The notes under the pieces: generated by a model | What the model saw: the letters and a program-made list of their open reading frames with translations, nothing else | Databases searched by the model: none | What the model was told of the DNA's origin: nothing | Part shown: positions 1 to 11,202 of the stretch, in pieces | Position numbering within the stretch: position 1 is the stretch's first letter | How the letters are laid out: each line of letters opens with the position of its first letter | Assembly: GCA_037176705.1 (NCBI GenBank) | Contig: CM073896.1 | Span: 21,960,708-22,024,707 of the forward strand | Direction: 5' to 3' | Length of the DNA: 64,000 bases | Source: Molossus alvarezi | Taxonomy: Eukaryota > Chordata > Mammalia > Chiroptera > Molossidae | Made by a program: the position numbers and the translations under genes

Positions 1-690
1 CATGGAAAAGAATATCAGGGAGTACGGCCTTTCCTCCTGATTTTTAAAATAGTTTTTCTAACTTTTTTCATATAAATTCAAAAACCAAACCAAAACAAAA
101 ATACATGAATTGTTTACTCTTCATACATTTGAATAATTCAAATGACTTATTCTTTTCAGATGCTGAAAATGTTAAATATATTTTAAATTATCAAAGCAAT
201 ATCTCCTCATGGTGACTAGTGGACCAATGCAAAATTATATAAATACATTAATAATCTCTCCTCCATCCCCTTCCATGCTGAAACTCTGGCAGTAAGTAGT
301 TATCATCCCTTGCTGTGTATCCATGCATGTTTATTTTAGTTAAAGGGAGGAGGGCTGATATGTTTGCTTTTACAAAGATCAGTTTATACTGTTAGTATTA
401 ATCTGCATTTTTTTTCTATTGAACACCTAATAGGATTAGCAATATATCTTAGAGTTTTTTCTTCCTAAACCTGCTTTATTTTATAACTTTTTTATTTGAA
501 ATGGTAAACAAAAACCAAAATTTATCAAGTTTCCTGAAAATTTATTGAAATAAAACACAACCCCCCAAAAATGTAGCCTTCTCATTGCTTCCACAAGTAA
601 TCACAAAGGGGAAAAATCACTTGAGAAAACTAATTCAGGATGAAAACATGATCTAGACGAGGAACCTTTGTTATTATTATTATTTTCATC
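1..690. other. AT-rich unique sequence, nothing recognised
   Basis: No open reading frame, repeat family or RNA gene is recognisable. A short TTATTATTATT run lies near 670. It is probably intergenic or intronic sequence. Confidence 0.5.
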
Positions 691-694
691 ACCG

Positions 695-858
695 TCATTA
701 ATACTAATTTTTACTGAGTGCTTTGAATAAACCTCTCACTACACTTGGACATTTACATGTATAGTTTCATTTAATAGTTCTGATAACAATTCTAATATTA
801 AAGAACAATAATAATGTCTATTTTAGAGAGAGATTGGTAATTTGTCCACATGGTCTCC
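695..858 (+). repeat. MIR SINE remnant
   Basis: The order of blocks matches the 3' half of MIR: a 'tttactgagtgctt' start, 'acatgtatagtttcattta' in the middle, then an 'attttagagagagattgg.aatttg.cca' block like the MIR segment covering 'attttacagatgagg' and 'taacttgcccaagg'. It is heavily diverged, as expected for a mammal-wide element. Confidence 0.6.
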
Positions 859-2089
859 AAACCAGAATGCAACAAAGACCTATATCAAATGCAAAACCAT
901 GCATCCCCACCCCCCAACTATTAGAGTAAGAAATGGCAAGAGCTTAAATCAGAACTGTGGAAAGAGGAAAGGTGAAAGAAGAAAAATAGAGAAGAATTAA
1001 GGCCCTTTAATTGTCTATCATTCGTCTATATCCTTATGCATATTTGCTGATAAAAAAAATTATTTACAGTATTTGCACATCTCGGTGTATTTAAAACGCT
1101 GTCCCTCTAATACATTTTCTAGATTATTATACCGTCACTGTACTATATATTCTTCTTCGGAAACCCGTGAAATTGATCTGTAAAACAACAGAAGACCTCT
1201 TTACGGACTTCCCTCTAAACAACTGGCTGGTGACACGAGCCGTCTGGCCCACAGATGCTCCACGTGACTGGGGCCACATGACTGGGGCCACTAAGCCACC
1301 TTCAGGTGGTGGCATCTTACTTTATTAAGTTGAAGGATATGTAAAATGTAAATGGAACCATTCTCTAAAACTAGGTCCTGGCCCTGCAAATATATTAATA
1401 TTTGGGGGCATATTCACATATATTTATGTTAAAATAGGTAAGAAACGCTTGTCTCTTTTTTACTGATTTCCTGCTTTAACAGACTTTTTGATTAATCAAT
1501 CATCTACTGGTCAAGATTAGACAAGAATGTGTCTAAAATATATATCTCCACAACAAGAGATACATAGAGTCAAAGTTGATGGCTTTCTATGTGATACTGC
1601 AAAATACCTGATTCTTAATGTTTTAAAAATAATTTCATGTCTTTAACAGAAGTGAAAAAAAATTAGACTAAGAACACCAAGGGGAATAACAATTGACCTC
1701 AAGATTCTATGAGTAAATGTCTGCCATCAAGTTTTACTTTTGCATTTTTCATGGCTTCAGTAGGTAATGATCTCTTTTAATGGTCCCAGAGTACTCTGGC
1801 TCTGTCATCATATCTTGATTTGGGAACTGGATGACGTGAGCCATATATTTTCTTCCTTTGGCTCATTGATGACACAACAAAAAAACAACCAATTCCATAG
1901 CCCTTATAATTAATGCCATTGCAGTTACACTCAAATGCTAGAAATGTGGTCTGAACTAGTGTGTCCTCTTCCCTTGGCATTCTATTTTAGTGCACCCCAG
2001 AGGAAACTTGTAGTCATTGTGATGCAAATACCTGCCAAGAGGCATCATCTCCCAAGACCTGCCATGGGACTTTTGGGGTCATTTGGCCG
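859..2089. other. Unique sequence, nothing recognised
   Basis: Several short open frames of about 60 codons occur here with no recognisable domain or codon signal. I see no repeat family, RNA gene or splice-flanked exon that I can support. Confidence 0.45.
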
Positions 2090-2335
2090 AGAGTTGCCTA
2101 ATTACAGAAAGCCATCCTGAGGACCTGCTTCTTAGGGAAACTTCTGCCTTTGTGGGGGTTTCCAAACAAGTTGACCCTGAAAAATGTATTCAAGTACAAT
2201 TGGTTTATTTGGAATATAATTCCAGGAAACGCGAGTAGGAGACCGGAGAAATAAGACAGGGAGGAGAAGACAGCCACAAAAGCGTGAGTATAAATCAAGT
2301 TACCACTGAGGGAAACAGTGTTAATCCATTGGTGC
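2090..2335 (-). repeat. LTR 3'-portion remnant (ERV-derived)
   Basis: Read on the minus strand, this has the tail of a mammalian LTR: an AATAAA signal ('ccaaataaaccaattg') followed by a 'gtacttgaatac...cagggtc' R/U5-like block and then '...ggaaaccccc'. No coding part of a provirus is attached. The exact family and boundaries are not resolved. Confidence 0.45.
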
Positions 2336-2340
2336 TGGTA

Positions 2341-2856
2341 TGCAAACTGGCTCCCGTACACAGAAGGCAAGGAGAGACGAAAGAAAGAGGCCACTCCAGA
2401 CTGGTAGGTGGCAGGTTTAATAAGCAAGAGGACTTACATACGAGGTTGATCATGGGAGCCAAGAGACAGTAGAGCACACCTTCCCACCAGAAGCTTAAAG
2501 TTTATAGAGAGGTCTGTGTTTAGTCAGGAATACCACCAAGACAATCTCCACAGCACATTATTGTCTTAAGACTATGCCCGCAAAACAGCTGCCATGGGAG
2601 TGGTGGGCAGAAGGTACATTCCAAGGACAGGACAGGGGTGAGGAGCCTCCAGTTGCCCAGGCCCAGCTCTCAGGTTAACCGGTGGTCAAATCCTCTGGAT
2701 CACTTCCTCCAACAACTGGGGAATTCTGGGAACCTCTATACAATGTTCACTTCAGAGTTCACCCATCAGGAAGAAGGAAAGAGAACTGGGGTATTCATAT
2801 ACCAATTACCATGAGCTGAGGACCCTAGGAAAGGAAGGAGGCATTACTCTGACACA
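2341..2856 (-). repeat. LTR-like segment, probably solo, ERV class I type
   Basis: On the minus strand the parts lie in LTR order. A possible TG start lies at 2856. A U3-like stretch is followed by a TATAAAC box near 2503, then an ATTAAA polyadenylation signal in 'cttattaaacctgcc' near 2420. A pyrimidine-rich R/U5-like block follows and a CA end is possible at 2341. No gag, pol or env frame adjoins it and no matching duplication flanks these guessed ends. The U3 may extend to about 3070. It could be part of the same element as the LTR tail just to the left. Confidence 0.5.
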
Positions 2857-3288
2857 GCCCAGTGGGCAAAGAGCTCCAAAGTCCACAGCTTTTAGGGAGA
2901 AAAAAAGAAAAGCAGGTGCTAGCAGTTAGAAATCAGGCCTCTATACACTGCTGTAGGAGGGGACCAGGCAGGAAAATCTGCCCTGGGTGCTCTGTCTTCC
3001 CGGCTGTCCCCAGGCGGATGATAAGTAGGCAGTTTTTTTCCTCCAACTGTTTTAATTGATAGGTTTCTCCCTCAAAGTTACGTATTCTAACCTTTCTAAT
3101 CTCCATCTTAAATACCAGAGTTGCTTAATATCGTAAACCCTACTTTCAACAACAGCAGAAGGCACATCCTACTCACTGTTTTTGTACATGTTTTGTAGGA
3201 AATAAGTTTTTATTTTTGAGTATGCTCTTCTGTGGAGTGTTTTATGTAATCTAGAATGAATTTTGATTACATGATTACATGGGACTGA

Positions 3289-3479
3289 CAGTGGTTCTCA
3301 ACCTGTGAGTCACAACCCCTTTGGGGTCACATGACCCTTTCACAGGGGTCACCTAAGACATAACAGTAGCAAAATTACAGTTATGAAGTAGCAATGAAAA
3401 TAATTTTATGGTCGGGGTTCACTACAACACGAGGAATGGTATTAAAGGGTCACGGCATTAGGAAGGTTGAGAACCACTG
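3289..3479 (+). mobile_element. SPIN-like hAT DNA transposon, non-autonomous (MITE)
   Basis: The 191-bp element has inverted ends: CAGTGGTTCTCAACCT on the left and AGGTTGAGAACCACTG on the right. Inside the left end is 'acccctttggggtc...gaccctttcacaggggtc'; inside the right end is 'aaataattttatggt...attaaagggtc.cggcattagg'. These blocks match the ends of SPIN, a hAT family known to have entered several tetrapod lineages, bats included, by horizontal transfer. No transposase frame is present, so it is an internally deleted copy. Expected CpG sites are mostly decayed to TG or CA. The flanks 'gactga' (left) and 'gactaga' (right) could be an 8-bp TSD changed by one indel. Related hAT families with similar ends (for example URR1 of rodents) are the main alternative. 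Confidence 0.8.
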
Positions 3480-3679
3480 GACTAGAGGAAATCTATTGGA
3501 AAGGCATGCCTTACAGTTGGAGCACTTCACCAGTAAGTTAAATGTGAAAGAATATAAAATGCAGAAACTTCATGATCAAAAATAAAATAAGAACATTGGT
3601 ACTGTATATACGATTTAAACATTGTCTTTGGACTCCAGCTCACATGTAAAACAAATATATCTACCATGTATTAAGAAGT

Positions 3680-3900
3680 CATAGATAAATTGAATGTTTT
3701 AACCACTAAATAATTGAAAAAGTAATAAAAATCTTCTTATAAACAAAATGCTAAAACCATATTTATCTGTGTGTTCTAAGAACAGATAAATCCAAGCTTA
3801 TGTCAAAATTTCCAGAATGCAGAAAAGGAGGAACATCATTCCAATCTATTTTATGATGCTGCTAGCCTAACCTTAAAAACAAACAAAAGCAGAAGCTGAT
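3680..3900 (+). mobile_element. Old L1 ORF2 fragment, left half (split by insertion)
   Basis: The sequence follows the L1 ORF2 stretch that in intact copies reads 'gaattgaaaaagtaataaaaa...ccagaa...gaagg...cattctatgaagccagcat'. Here 'ttttatgatgctgctagcctaac' is the decayed counterpart. The next part of the same ORF2 resumes after the younger L1, near 9781. It is too decayed to code. Confidence 0.6.
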
Positions 3901-4848
3901 GGAGAAAGATAAGGTGAGATTCCAAAATGGCAGCAGAGTGAATGGAAGCTACACAGACACGTCTCCCAGGACTAAACTGGAAATACAACCAAAATAAAGA
4001 CAAATTGTCAGGAAAAAGAAACAGAAAAGCAGATTGTGAGGAACATATAACCAGGTAGGCCTAATCAATCCTGGTAGGATTGTGGAGGTGTGAGAGGGGG
4101 TCTGGGAGCCCACATACAACAGTGGTCTTTGTTGTGAGTAGCGCCCTCGGAGTTAAAATATCAACTTTGCTCCACAGCACAGAGGGCCAAGACAGGGCAA
4201 TAATATAGCCACAGCCACTCACCTTGGGCTCAGGTAGAGGGAGGGTGGACAGGACTGGAACTGTGTGGGGACACTTGAGATTTGAAGGGCACTCAGAGCT
4301 TTTGCTAACTAGCAGGCACACAGCACCTTGGCCATCTTACTCCTTCCCAGGGCTCTGGGGAGAGGTGGTGGCTCCTCCCATGGAGATTCAACCCCACCCA
4401 GGTAGGCCATTGAAATCTAAATTGAGGATCATTAACAACCTGCATGTGCCCCACCCTTGGGAAATACTCTTATGCTGAACACCTGAGGATGTTTTTCATT
4501 CAACTGAGAAACCAAGGATCTTCAAGTAACCATGACTAATAGCCTCCAGTCAAAAACCTAGAGATAACTGAATTGTATATGGGCTTGCAAATCTACCCAG
4601 GAAAGTAAGTCTTGACAGTGCTGTTTAACGTGCATCATCCCATGCTCATCCAAACCCATTAGAGGGAGCCACAAACAGCAGAACACCAACTCCCACAGGA
4701 AAAAAAAATTAGCAGGCTCTAAAGCCCACTGAGATAGCCAAAATGGTGAAATGAAAAATATAATCCCAAAATAAAGAACAAGAGGCCTCTATCGCAGATG
4801 AGATAAATGAAATGCAGTTAAGCAAGTTAACAGAGGTAGAGTTCTGAG

Positions 4849-5407
4849 CCATGATCTTAAGGAAGCTCAACAGCATGAGTAAGGACATCAACACCATGAT
4901 TAAAGACATACAAACATTAAAAATGAACCAATTGGAAATAAAAAACCACCAAGAAAAAATGAAGAATGACATAGCAGAAATGAAGAACACATTGGAAGGA
5001 CTAAACAGCAGAGTAGAGGAAGCTGAGGACCAGAACAGTGAATTAGAAGACAGGTAGAAAAAATCAACCAATCAGAAAACCAAAAGTTAAAAATAATTAA
5101 AAAATAGGGAAGACAGCTAAAGAGAACTGTGGGACAACTGGAAACATAATAATATGTGCATCATGGGAGTCCCCAAAGAAGAAGAAAAAATTAAGCAAGG
5201 GTTAGAGAATATATTTGAAGAAATAGTGACAGAAAACTTTCCTAATTTGGTGAAGGAAGAAGGCATTAACATTCAAAAAGCACACAGAGCCCCAAGTAAG
5301 AAAAACCCAAATAGGCCCACACCAAGACATATAGTAATTAAAATGCCAAAATTTTAAGACAAAGAGAGAATCCTAAAAGCAGCAAGAGAGAAGCAACAGG
5401 TTACCTA

Positions 5408-5448
<41 letters not shown>

Positions 5449-5450
5449 CA
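4849..5450 (+). pseudogene. L1 ORF1 remnant (RNA-binding chaperone), broken
   Basis: ORF1p of L1 is a trimeric RNA-binding chaperone that coats L1 RNA in the cytoplasm. The first open piece (4851-5057) is rich in K, E, L and N and shows heptad-like coiled-coil spacing ending in '...EEAEDQNSELEDR', then a TAG stop. The second piece (5154-5357, same frame) carries the RRM-like part 'MGVPKEEEKIKQGLENIFEE' and the conserved 'RPTPRHIVIKM' stretch. The part beyond that is interrupted by a 38-nt A run at 5409-5446, after which the characteristic 'ctctcagctgacttctc' sequence resumes. It cannot be translated as one protein. Confidence 0.85.
5409..5446. repeat. A38 homopolymer inside L1 ORF1
   Basis: Thirty-eight consecutive A residues lie between 'ggttacctac' and 'cccataaggctctcagc'. 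Intact L1 copies have a short A/G-rich codon stretch here, so this is an expansion within the element and not its 3' tail. Confidence 0.95.
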
Positions 5451-5727
5451 TAAGGCTCTCAGCTGACTTCTCTAAAGAAACACTACAGGCCAGAAGGAAA
5501 TGGCACAAAGTAATCAAGGTCATGAAAAACAAGTATCTGAATCCAAGATTACTCTATCCAGAAGGCTAATATTCAAAATAGAAGATGAAATACAGAGCTT
5601 CCCAGACAAAAGGCTAAGGAAATACATTAGCACCAAACCAGCACTGCAAGAAATGTTGAAAGGACTGCTGTAATTAGTAGAAGAAATGAGAAAAAAAATA
5701 TAACCACACTGAACAAAAATGGCAATA

Positions 5728-8700
5728 AATAAATACATATCAACAATCACCTTAAATGTAAATAGATTGAATTCTCCAAAAAAAGACACATAGAAACTGA
5801 TTGGATAAGAAAGCATGACTCATATATATGTTGTTTACAAGAGACCCACCTCACTACCAAAGACTCACATAGGTTGAAAGTGAAGGGATGGAAAAAAATC
5901 TTTCAAGCAAATGGAAAGGAAAAAAAGATGGGATAGCAATACTCATATCTGATTAAATAGATTTCAAAATAAAGGCCATAACTAGAGACAAAGAAGGCTG
6001 CCACATAATATTGAAAGGATCTATTCAACAGGAAGATGTAACCTTGATGAACATATATGCACACAATATAGGAGCAACAAAATATACTAAAACTTCAGGA
6101 GGACTTCCAAGGAGAAATCTACAGCAATATAATCATAGCAGGGGACTTCAACACCCCACTGACATCACTGGATAGATCCTCTAAACAAAAAATTAACAAG
6201 GAAAGGGAGATCCTAAATGAAGCACTAGACCAAATGGATTTAATAGATATCTACAGAGAATTACACCCCAAAACTATAGAATTCACATTCTTCTTAAGTG
6301 CACATGGGACATTCGTAAAGATAGACCACTAGTTAGGGCAAAAACTAAGTCTCTACAAGTTCAAGAAGATTGAAATCATATCAAGCATCTTCTCAGATCA
6401 CAATCGCATTAAACCAGAAATAAACTGCAACAGGAACATGCAAAGACGTTTGAACACAAGAAGGCTAAATAGCATGTTATTAAACAATGAATGGGTTACC
6501 ACGGAGATCAAGGAAGAAATTAAAAACTTCCTGGAAATCAATGAAAATGAGCACACAACAACACAAAAAACAATGGGATTCAGCAAAAGCAGTTCTGAGC
6601 GGGAAGTTCATAGCACCACAGGCCTACCTCAAGAAATGAGAAAAATTTCTAATAAACTATCTAATCTCACAACTTAAAGAATTAGAAAACGAACAAAAAG
6701 AAATCCCCAGAGCAAGTAGAAAGAAGGAAAAAGTAAAGATGAGAGCAGAAATAAATGACATAGAGACCAAAAACACAATTCAATGAATCAATGAAACAAA
6801 AAGCTAGTTTTTTGAAAGGATAAACAAAATTGCTGGACCCTTAGCTAGACTCACCAAGACACAAAGAGAGTGAACCCAAATACACAAAATCAGAAATGAA
6901 AGAGAAGAAGTAACAAATGATGCCACAGAAATACAAAGGATCATTAACAAATACTATGAACAATTATATGACAATAAATTCAACAATCTATGAGAAATGG
7001 ACAAATTTCTAGAAACACATAGTGTCCCAAAATTGGATGGAGAAGAGATATAAAACTTGAACAGACCAATAACAACTAAGAAAATTGAAGATCAAGACTC
7101 TCCTAGCAAACAAAAACCCAGGCAGGACACCTTTACAGGAAAGTTTTAGAGAACATTCAAAAAAAGAACTAACACCCATTCTCCTCAAATTATTTCAAAG
7201 AATTCCAGAAGGAAGACTTCCAAACTTGTTTTATGAGGCCAGCATAATTCTAATTACAAAACCAGAAGAAGATACTACAAAGAAAAAAACTACAGGCCAA
7301 TATTCCTGATGAACATAGATGCCAAATCCTTAACAAAATACTAGCAAAACGGATCCAGGAATACATCAAAAAATTATTCACCATGACCAAGTGGGATTAA
7401 TCCCAGAGATACGAAGCTGGTACAATATTCATAAATTAATAAATGGGATACACTACATAAACAAGATGAAAGATAAAAAACACATGATCATATCAATAGA
7501 TGCTGAAAAATACATTTGACAAAATCCAGCACCCATTTCTGATAAACACGCTCAGCAATGTGGGAATAGAGGGATCATATCATGACATAATAAAGGCCAT
7601 ATATGAAAGACCTATAGCCAACAACATACTCAATGGGCAAAAACTAAAAGCACTTCCCTTAAGAACAGGAACAAGTCAGGAATGCCCACTTTTGCCACTC
7701 TTATTTAACATAGTACTGGAAGTCTTAGCCACAGCAGTCAGACATGTAGAAAAAATAAAAGGAATCCAAATTGGACAGGAGGAAGTGAAACTGTCATTAT
7801 TCACAGATGACATTATACAGAGAAAACTCTAAAAACTCTATCAAAAATTAACTAGACTTAATAAATGAATTTGGCAAAGTAGCAGGATACAAAATTAACG
7901 TCAAGAAATCAACGGTATTCTTATACACCAATAATGAACTCACAGTAGGAAAAATTTTTTAAAAATCCCATTTACCAACGTGGCAAAAAAATTAAGATAT
8001 CTAGGAATAAACTTAACCAAAGAAGTAAAAGACCTATTTGCAGAAAACTAGAGGACATTGAAAAGAGAAATAGAGGAAGAAATTAAAAAGTGGAAGCAGA
8101 AACCTTGTTCCTGGACTGGAAGAATTAACATCATTAAAATGTTTATACTACCCAAAGCAATCTTTAGATTCGATGCAATCCCTATTAAAATATCAATGAG
8201 AAACACCACAGAACTAGAACAAATATTTCAAAAGTGTATATGAATCCAAAAGAGTCCCTGAATAGCCACAGCAATCTTGAAAAAGAAGGACAAAGTAGGA
8301 GGATCACAATACCAGATATCAGGTTTTACAGCAAAGCTACTGTAATCAAAACAGCCTGGTACTGGCACAAAAATAGTCATCTAGATCAACGGAATACAAC
8401 AGAGAAACCAGAAATTGACCCAAGACATTATACTCAATTAATATTTGACAAAGGTGACAAGAACATACAATAGAGTAAAGACAGCCTCTTTAATAAATGA
8501 TGCTGGGAAAATTGGACAGCTACATGCAAAAAAAAAAAAAAAAAAAAAAACTGAAACTCAACCATCAACTTACACCATACACAAGAATAAACTCAAAATA
8601 GAAAAAAGACTTAAATGTGACTTGTGAATGCATAAAAATCCTAGAAGAAAATGCAGGCAACAAAATTTTGGACATCATATGCAGCAGAATTTTCACTGAT

Positions 8701-9444
8701 ATATCACCTAGGGCAACAAAAACCAACAACAAAAAAGTGAACACATTAGACTACATCAAACTCAAAAGCTTCTGCACAGCAAAAGAAACAACCATCAAAG
8801 TGGAAAGGGAACCCATTGTATGGGAGAGCATAATTGCCAATGGTACATCAGATAAGGGATTGATTTCCAAAATATATAGCGGGCTAATACAACTCAACAA
8901 AAGGAAGACAAAGTACCCAATTAAAAAATGGGCCGAGGAATTAAATAGACAACTCTTCATGCAGGATATACAAAAGGCTAAGAGACATATGAAGAAATGC
9001 TCAACATCACTAATCATCAGAGAGATGCAAATTAAAACAACAATGAGGTATCACCTCACACTTGTCAGAATGGCCACCATCAATAAATCATCAAACAACA
9101 AGTGTTGGCGAGGGTGTGGAGAAACGGGGACTCTAGTACACTGCTGGTGGGAATGCAGACTGGTGCAGCCGCTATGGAAAACAATATGGTGTTACCGCAA
9201 AAAATTAAAAATTGAATTGCCATTTGACCCAGTGATCCCGCTTCTAGGAATATACCCTAAGAAGCCTGAAACACCAATCAGAAAGAATATATGTACCCCC
9301 ATGTTTGTAGCAGCACTATTTACAATAGCTAAGATCTGGAAACAGCCCAAGTGTCCATCAGTAGACGAATGGATAAAAAAGCAGTGGTACATATACACAA
9401 TGGAGTACTATGCAGCGGTAAGAAAGAAATCTCTTATCCTTTGA
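5728..9444 (+). pseudogene. L1 ORF2 remnant (endonuclease / reverse transcriptase), broken
   Basis: L1 ORF2p nicks target DNA and reverse-transcribes the L1 RNA at the nick. The ATG near 5728 precedes the usual start context. Endonuclease-like sequence lies at about 5750-6400. The finger region is seen in the open piece 6438-6677. The RT domain spans about 7085-8240, with 'DQVG.IP' near 7386 and the catalytic F-T-D-D at 7800-7811 (the family usually has F-A-D-D). A C-terminal open piece (8617-9444) holds the Cys motif C-x3-C-x7-H-x4-C in '[18 protein letters not shown]'. Open pieces fall in at least three frames, which shows several frameshifts as well as stops. Confidence 0.88.
8528..8550. 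repeat. A23 homopolymer inside L1 ORF2
   Basis: Twenty-three A residues follow 'gctacatgc'. The related copy at 19.47 kb has 'gctacatgcagaaaaaaaatgaagc' here, so the run grew from an A-rich codon stretch and shifts the frame. Confidence 0.9.
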
Positions 9445-9780
9445 GACTACATGGAGGGACCTGGAATGTATTATCCTAAGCGAAACAAGCCAAACAGAGA
9501 AAGACAAGTATTATATGATCTCACTTATTTGTGGAATATAATGAACATAACAGTATGAGGAATGGGATAGTCCCAGAAATGTGGAAGTGGGGTACAGACT
9601 GACAACCCCCAGAAAAGGGGGTTGGGGAGAGATAAACCACAGAATTTATATGCATGTATGCATGAACAATAGACATGGACAACAAAGCTGGGGATAGGGC
9701 AGGGAGGGAGAGGGAAGGGGGAATCAGTGGGGGGAAAAGGAGAAACATCTGTAACAAAAATAAATTAATAATTAAAAATA

Positions 9781-10775
9781 ATCAATGTATCTGCAAAATA
9801 CACATTTATGACTGCAGATGAGAAAATTCCAAACAAGATATTAGCCAAAATATATACATTATAAAGTCATTTCAGTTGATGCCAGAAAATATTTATCTAA
9901 AATATGGCATTGAAGCATCGTTCTTAGCAGCATAGCAATGAAAGGGAATACTTTAAACTGAGAAAGGACATTTATAAAAACCTACAGTAATCATCATACT
10001 TAATGAGAAGGACTGTTTTCTTTAAGAACAGAAGTAAGATGAAGATATTTGCTTTCACTGCTACTTTTAAACATCATGGTGAAATCCTGGCTAGGGAAAA
10101 GAGAAGGAAAGAAAATGAAAGATATAAGGACTAGAAATAGAGTAGGAAAAATCAATATTTATAGAAAAAAACACTACCTACATAGAAAATTGAAAAGGAT
10201 CTATAGATAAGGGTTAGGACTCATATGATAACTCATAGTTTTCATTTTCCAAAAATATTTAAAATTAGTTACATTTCTACACACCAGCAATGAACATGTA
10301 GTACCTGTAGCTAATTTTTTTTTAATTTTATAATTCCAACAGAATTATAAGTACACAGAAAGAAATATAACTAAAGGTATGCATACAATTTGTGAAAAAT
10401 TAAAAATGTTATATTGAATGATATTTTAAAACACCTGAATAAATGGAAAATACACTATGATCATGGAAATGTTAATATTGTTTAGATACCAATACTGTCT
10501 CTATTGTTCTACAAATGAAATTAAATTTTGATCAAAATGCCAGAACAGTTATATTCATTTTAGACTATTTTATTTTGTTTTAATTTTCATGTGAAAGAAC
10601 AAGACCCAGGAGAAGCCAAATATGTATAAAAAAAAAATAAAGAGGGAGAGATTTTTCTATGAGCTAAATAATTTTATTTTGAAGCTATTATAAATAAGAC
10701 AGTGAGATACAGTCACAGTGGAGATAGATAAATAAAACAAAAAACCTGAATATGGAAACTGGACGCTTTAGACAA
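9781..10775 (+). mobile_element. Old L1 ORF2 fragment, right half
   Basis: Decayed ORF2 resumes directly after the younger L1 with 'aattccaaacaagatattagccaaa', and continues through 'cttaatgagaaggactg...ttaagaacagaagtaagatg...aaacatcatggtgaaatcctggc' (the RT palm region), 'acaccagcaatgaac' and 'aataaatggaaa'. The order and direction match the left half at 3680-3900, so the two parts were one element. Confidence 0.6.
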
Positions 10776-10784
10776 AATCAATGT

Positions 10785-11200
10785 CAGAATTTTATTTTTT
10801 GGCATACAAAAATGTATTACTTCTGTGTTTTCATCGTCAAAACGTACTATCTTGGTCTTTCCTCTTGCCTTTGTATAATGCTAACAGAGAGTCATTGGCT
10901 ACTTGGACAGCCTTAAAGAGGACATCAGGGATGTAACCAGCAGCATGACTTTTGCAACCAAATCCACTAACCAAAGCTTTATCATTTTCTTTAATAAAAT
11001 TCAAACAGCCATCACTGGTTACAAATGCTGGTTTTTTGTTTGTTTGGTTATGTGGGATTTTTTTTTTATTTTTATTTTTTGCCATTTTTTATCAGCTGGG
11101 CCCTAACATACTTCCTGATGGCAGAATCTGGCTGTTTGGCTTCAATCCCTGCTTTATTCAGGATAATTCCTTTTTCATGCAAAGGACTTCCAAAAGGGTA
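10785..11200 (-). pseudogene. RPS23: Processed pseudogene of 40S ribosomal protein S23, 5'-truncated
   Basis: Minus-strand translation follows uS12/RPS23, the small-subunit protein of the ribosomal decoding centre. Starting near parental residue 40 it has 'KGI', '[20 protein letters not shown]', then after a gap '[19 protein letters not shown]', 'GYIPDVLFK' and '[13 protein letters not shown]'. There are no introns. The N-terminal third is missing. An A-rich stretch of about 40 nt (near 11032-11080) with an in-frame stop separates the two blocks, and a 1-nt deletion shifts the last few codons. A 3'UTR with AATAAA (10791-10796 on the minus strand) follows. The parental A tail is not obvious. 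It lies between an old sense L1 and an antisense L1. It cannot produce a working protein. Confidence 0.87.
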
Positions 11201-11202
11201 AC

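Larger units (their letters stand above)
3910..9780 (+). mobile_element. Nearly full-length L1 LINE, defective
   Basis: About 5.9 kb in the order of a complete L1. A 5'UTR-like region opens with 'ccaaaatggcagcagag' and is followed by an ORF1 remnant. ORF2 follows, with endonuclease, reverse transcriptase and Cys-rich C-terminal parts. Last come a 3'UTR and an A-rich end after 'acatctgtaacaaaaataaa'. Both reading frames are broken by stops and frameshifts, so the copy is not autonomous. Internal A runs of 38 and 23 nt interrupt the ORFs. It sits inside an older sense-strand L1 whose two halves flank it. I could not identify a convincing TSD. Confidence 0.88.

Noticed and set aside
4061..4478. 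Overlapping open frames of about 85 codons on both strands
   Set aside because: They fall in the L1 5'UTR-like region and resemble no known protein.
5409..5446. A38 run as the 3' tail of a processed retrocopy
   Set aside because: ORF1 sequence of the same L1 continues in order on both sides, so it is internal.
8617..9444. 275-codon open frame as a host gene
   Set aside because: It is the C-terminal part of L1 ORF2 ([10 protein letters not shown]... Cys motif, [22 protein letters not shown]).
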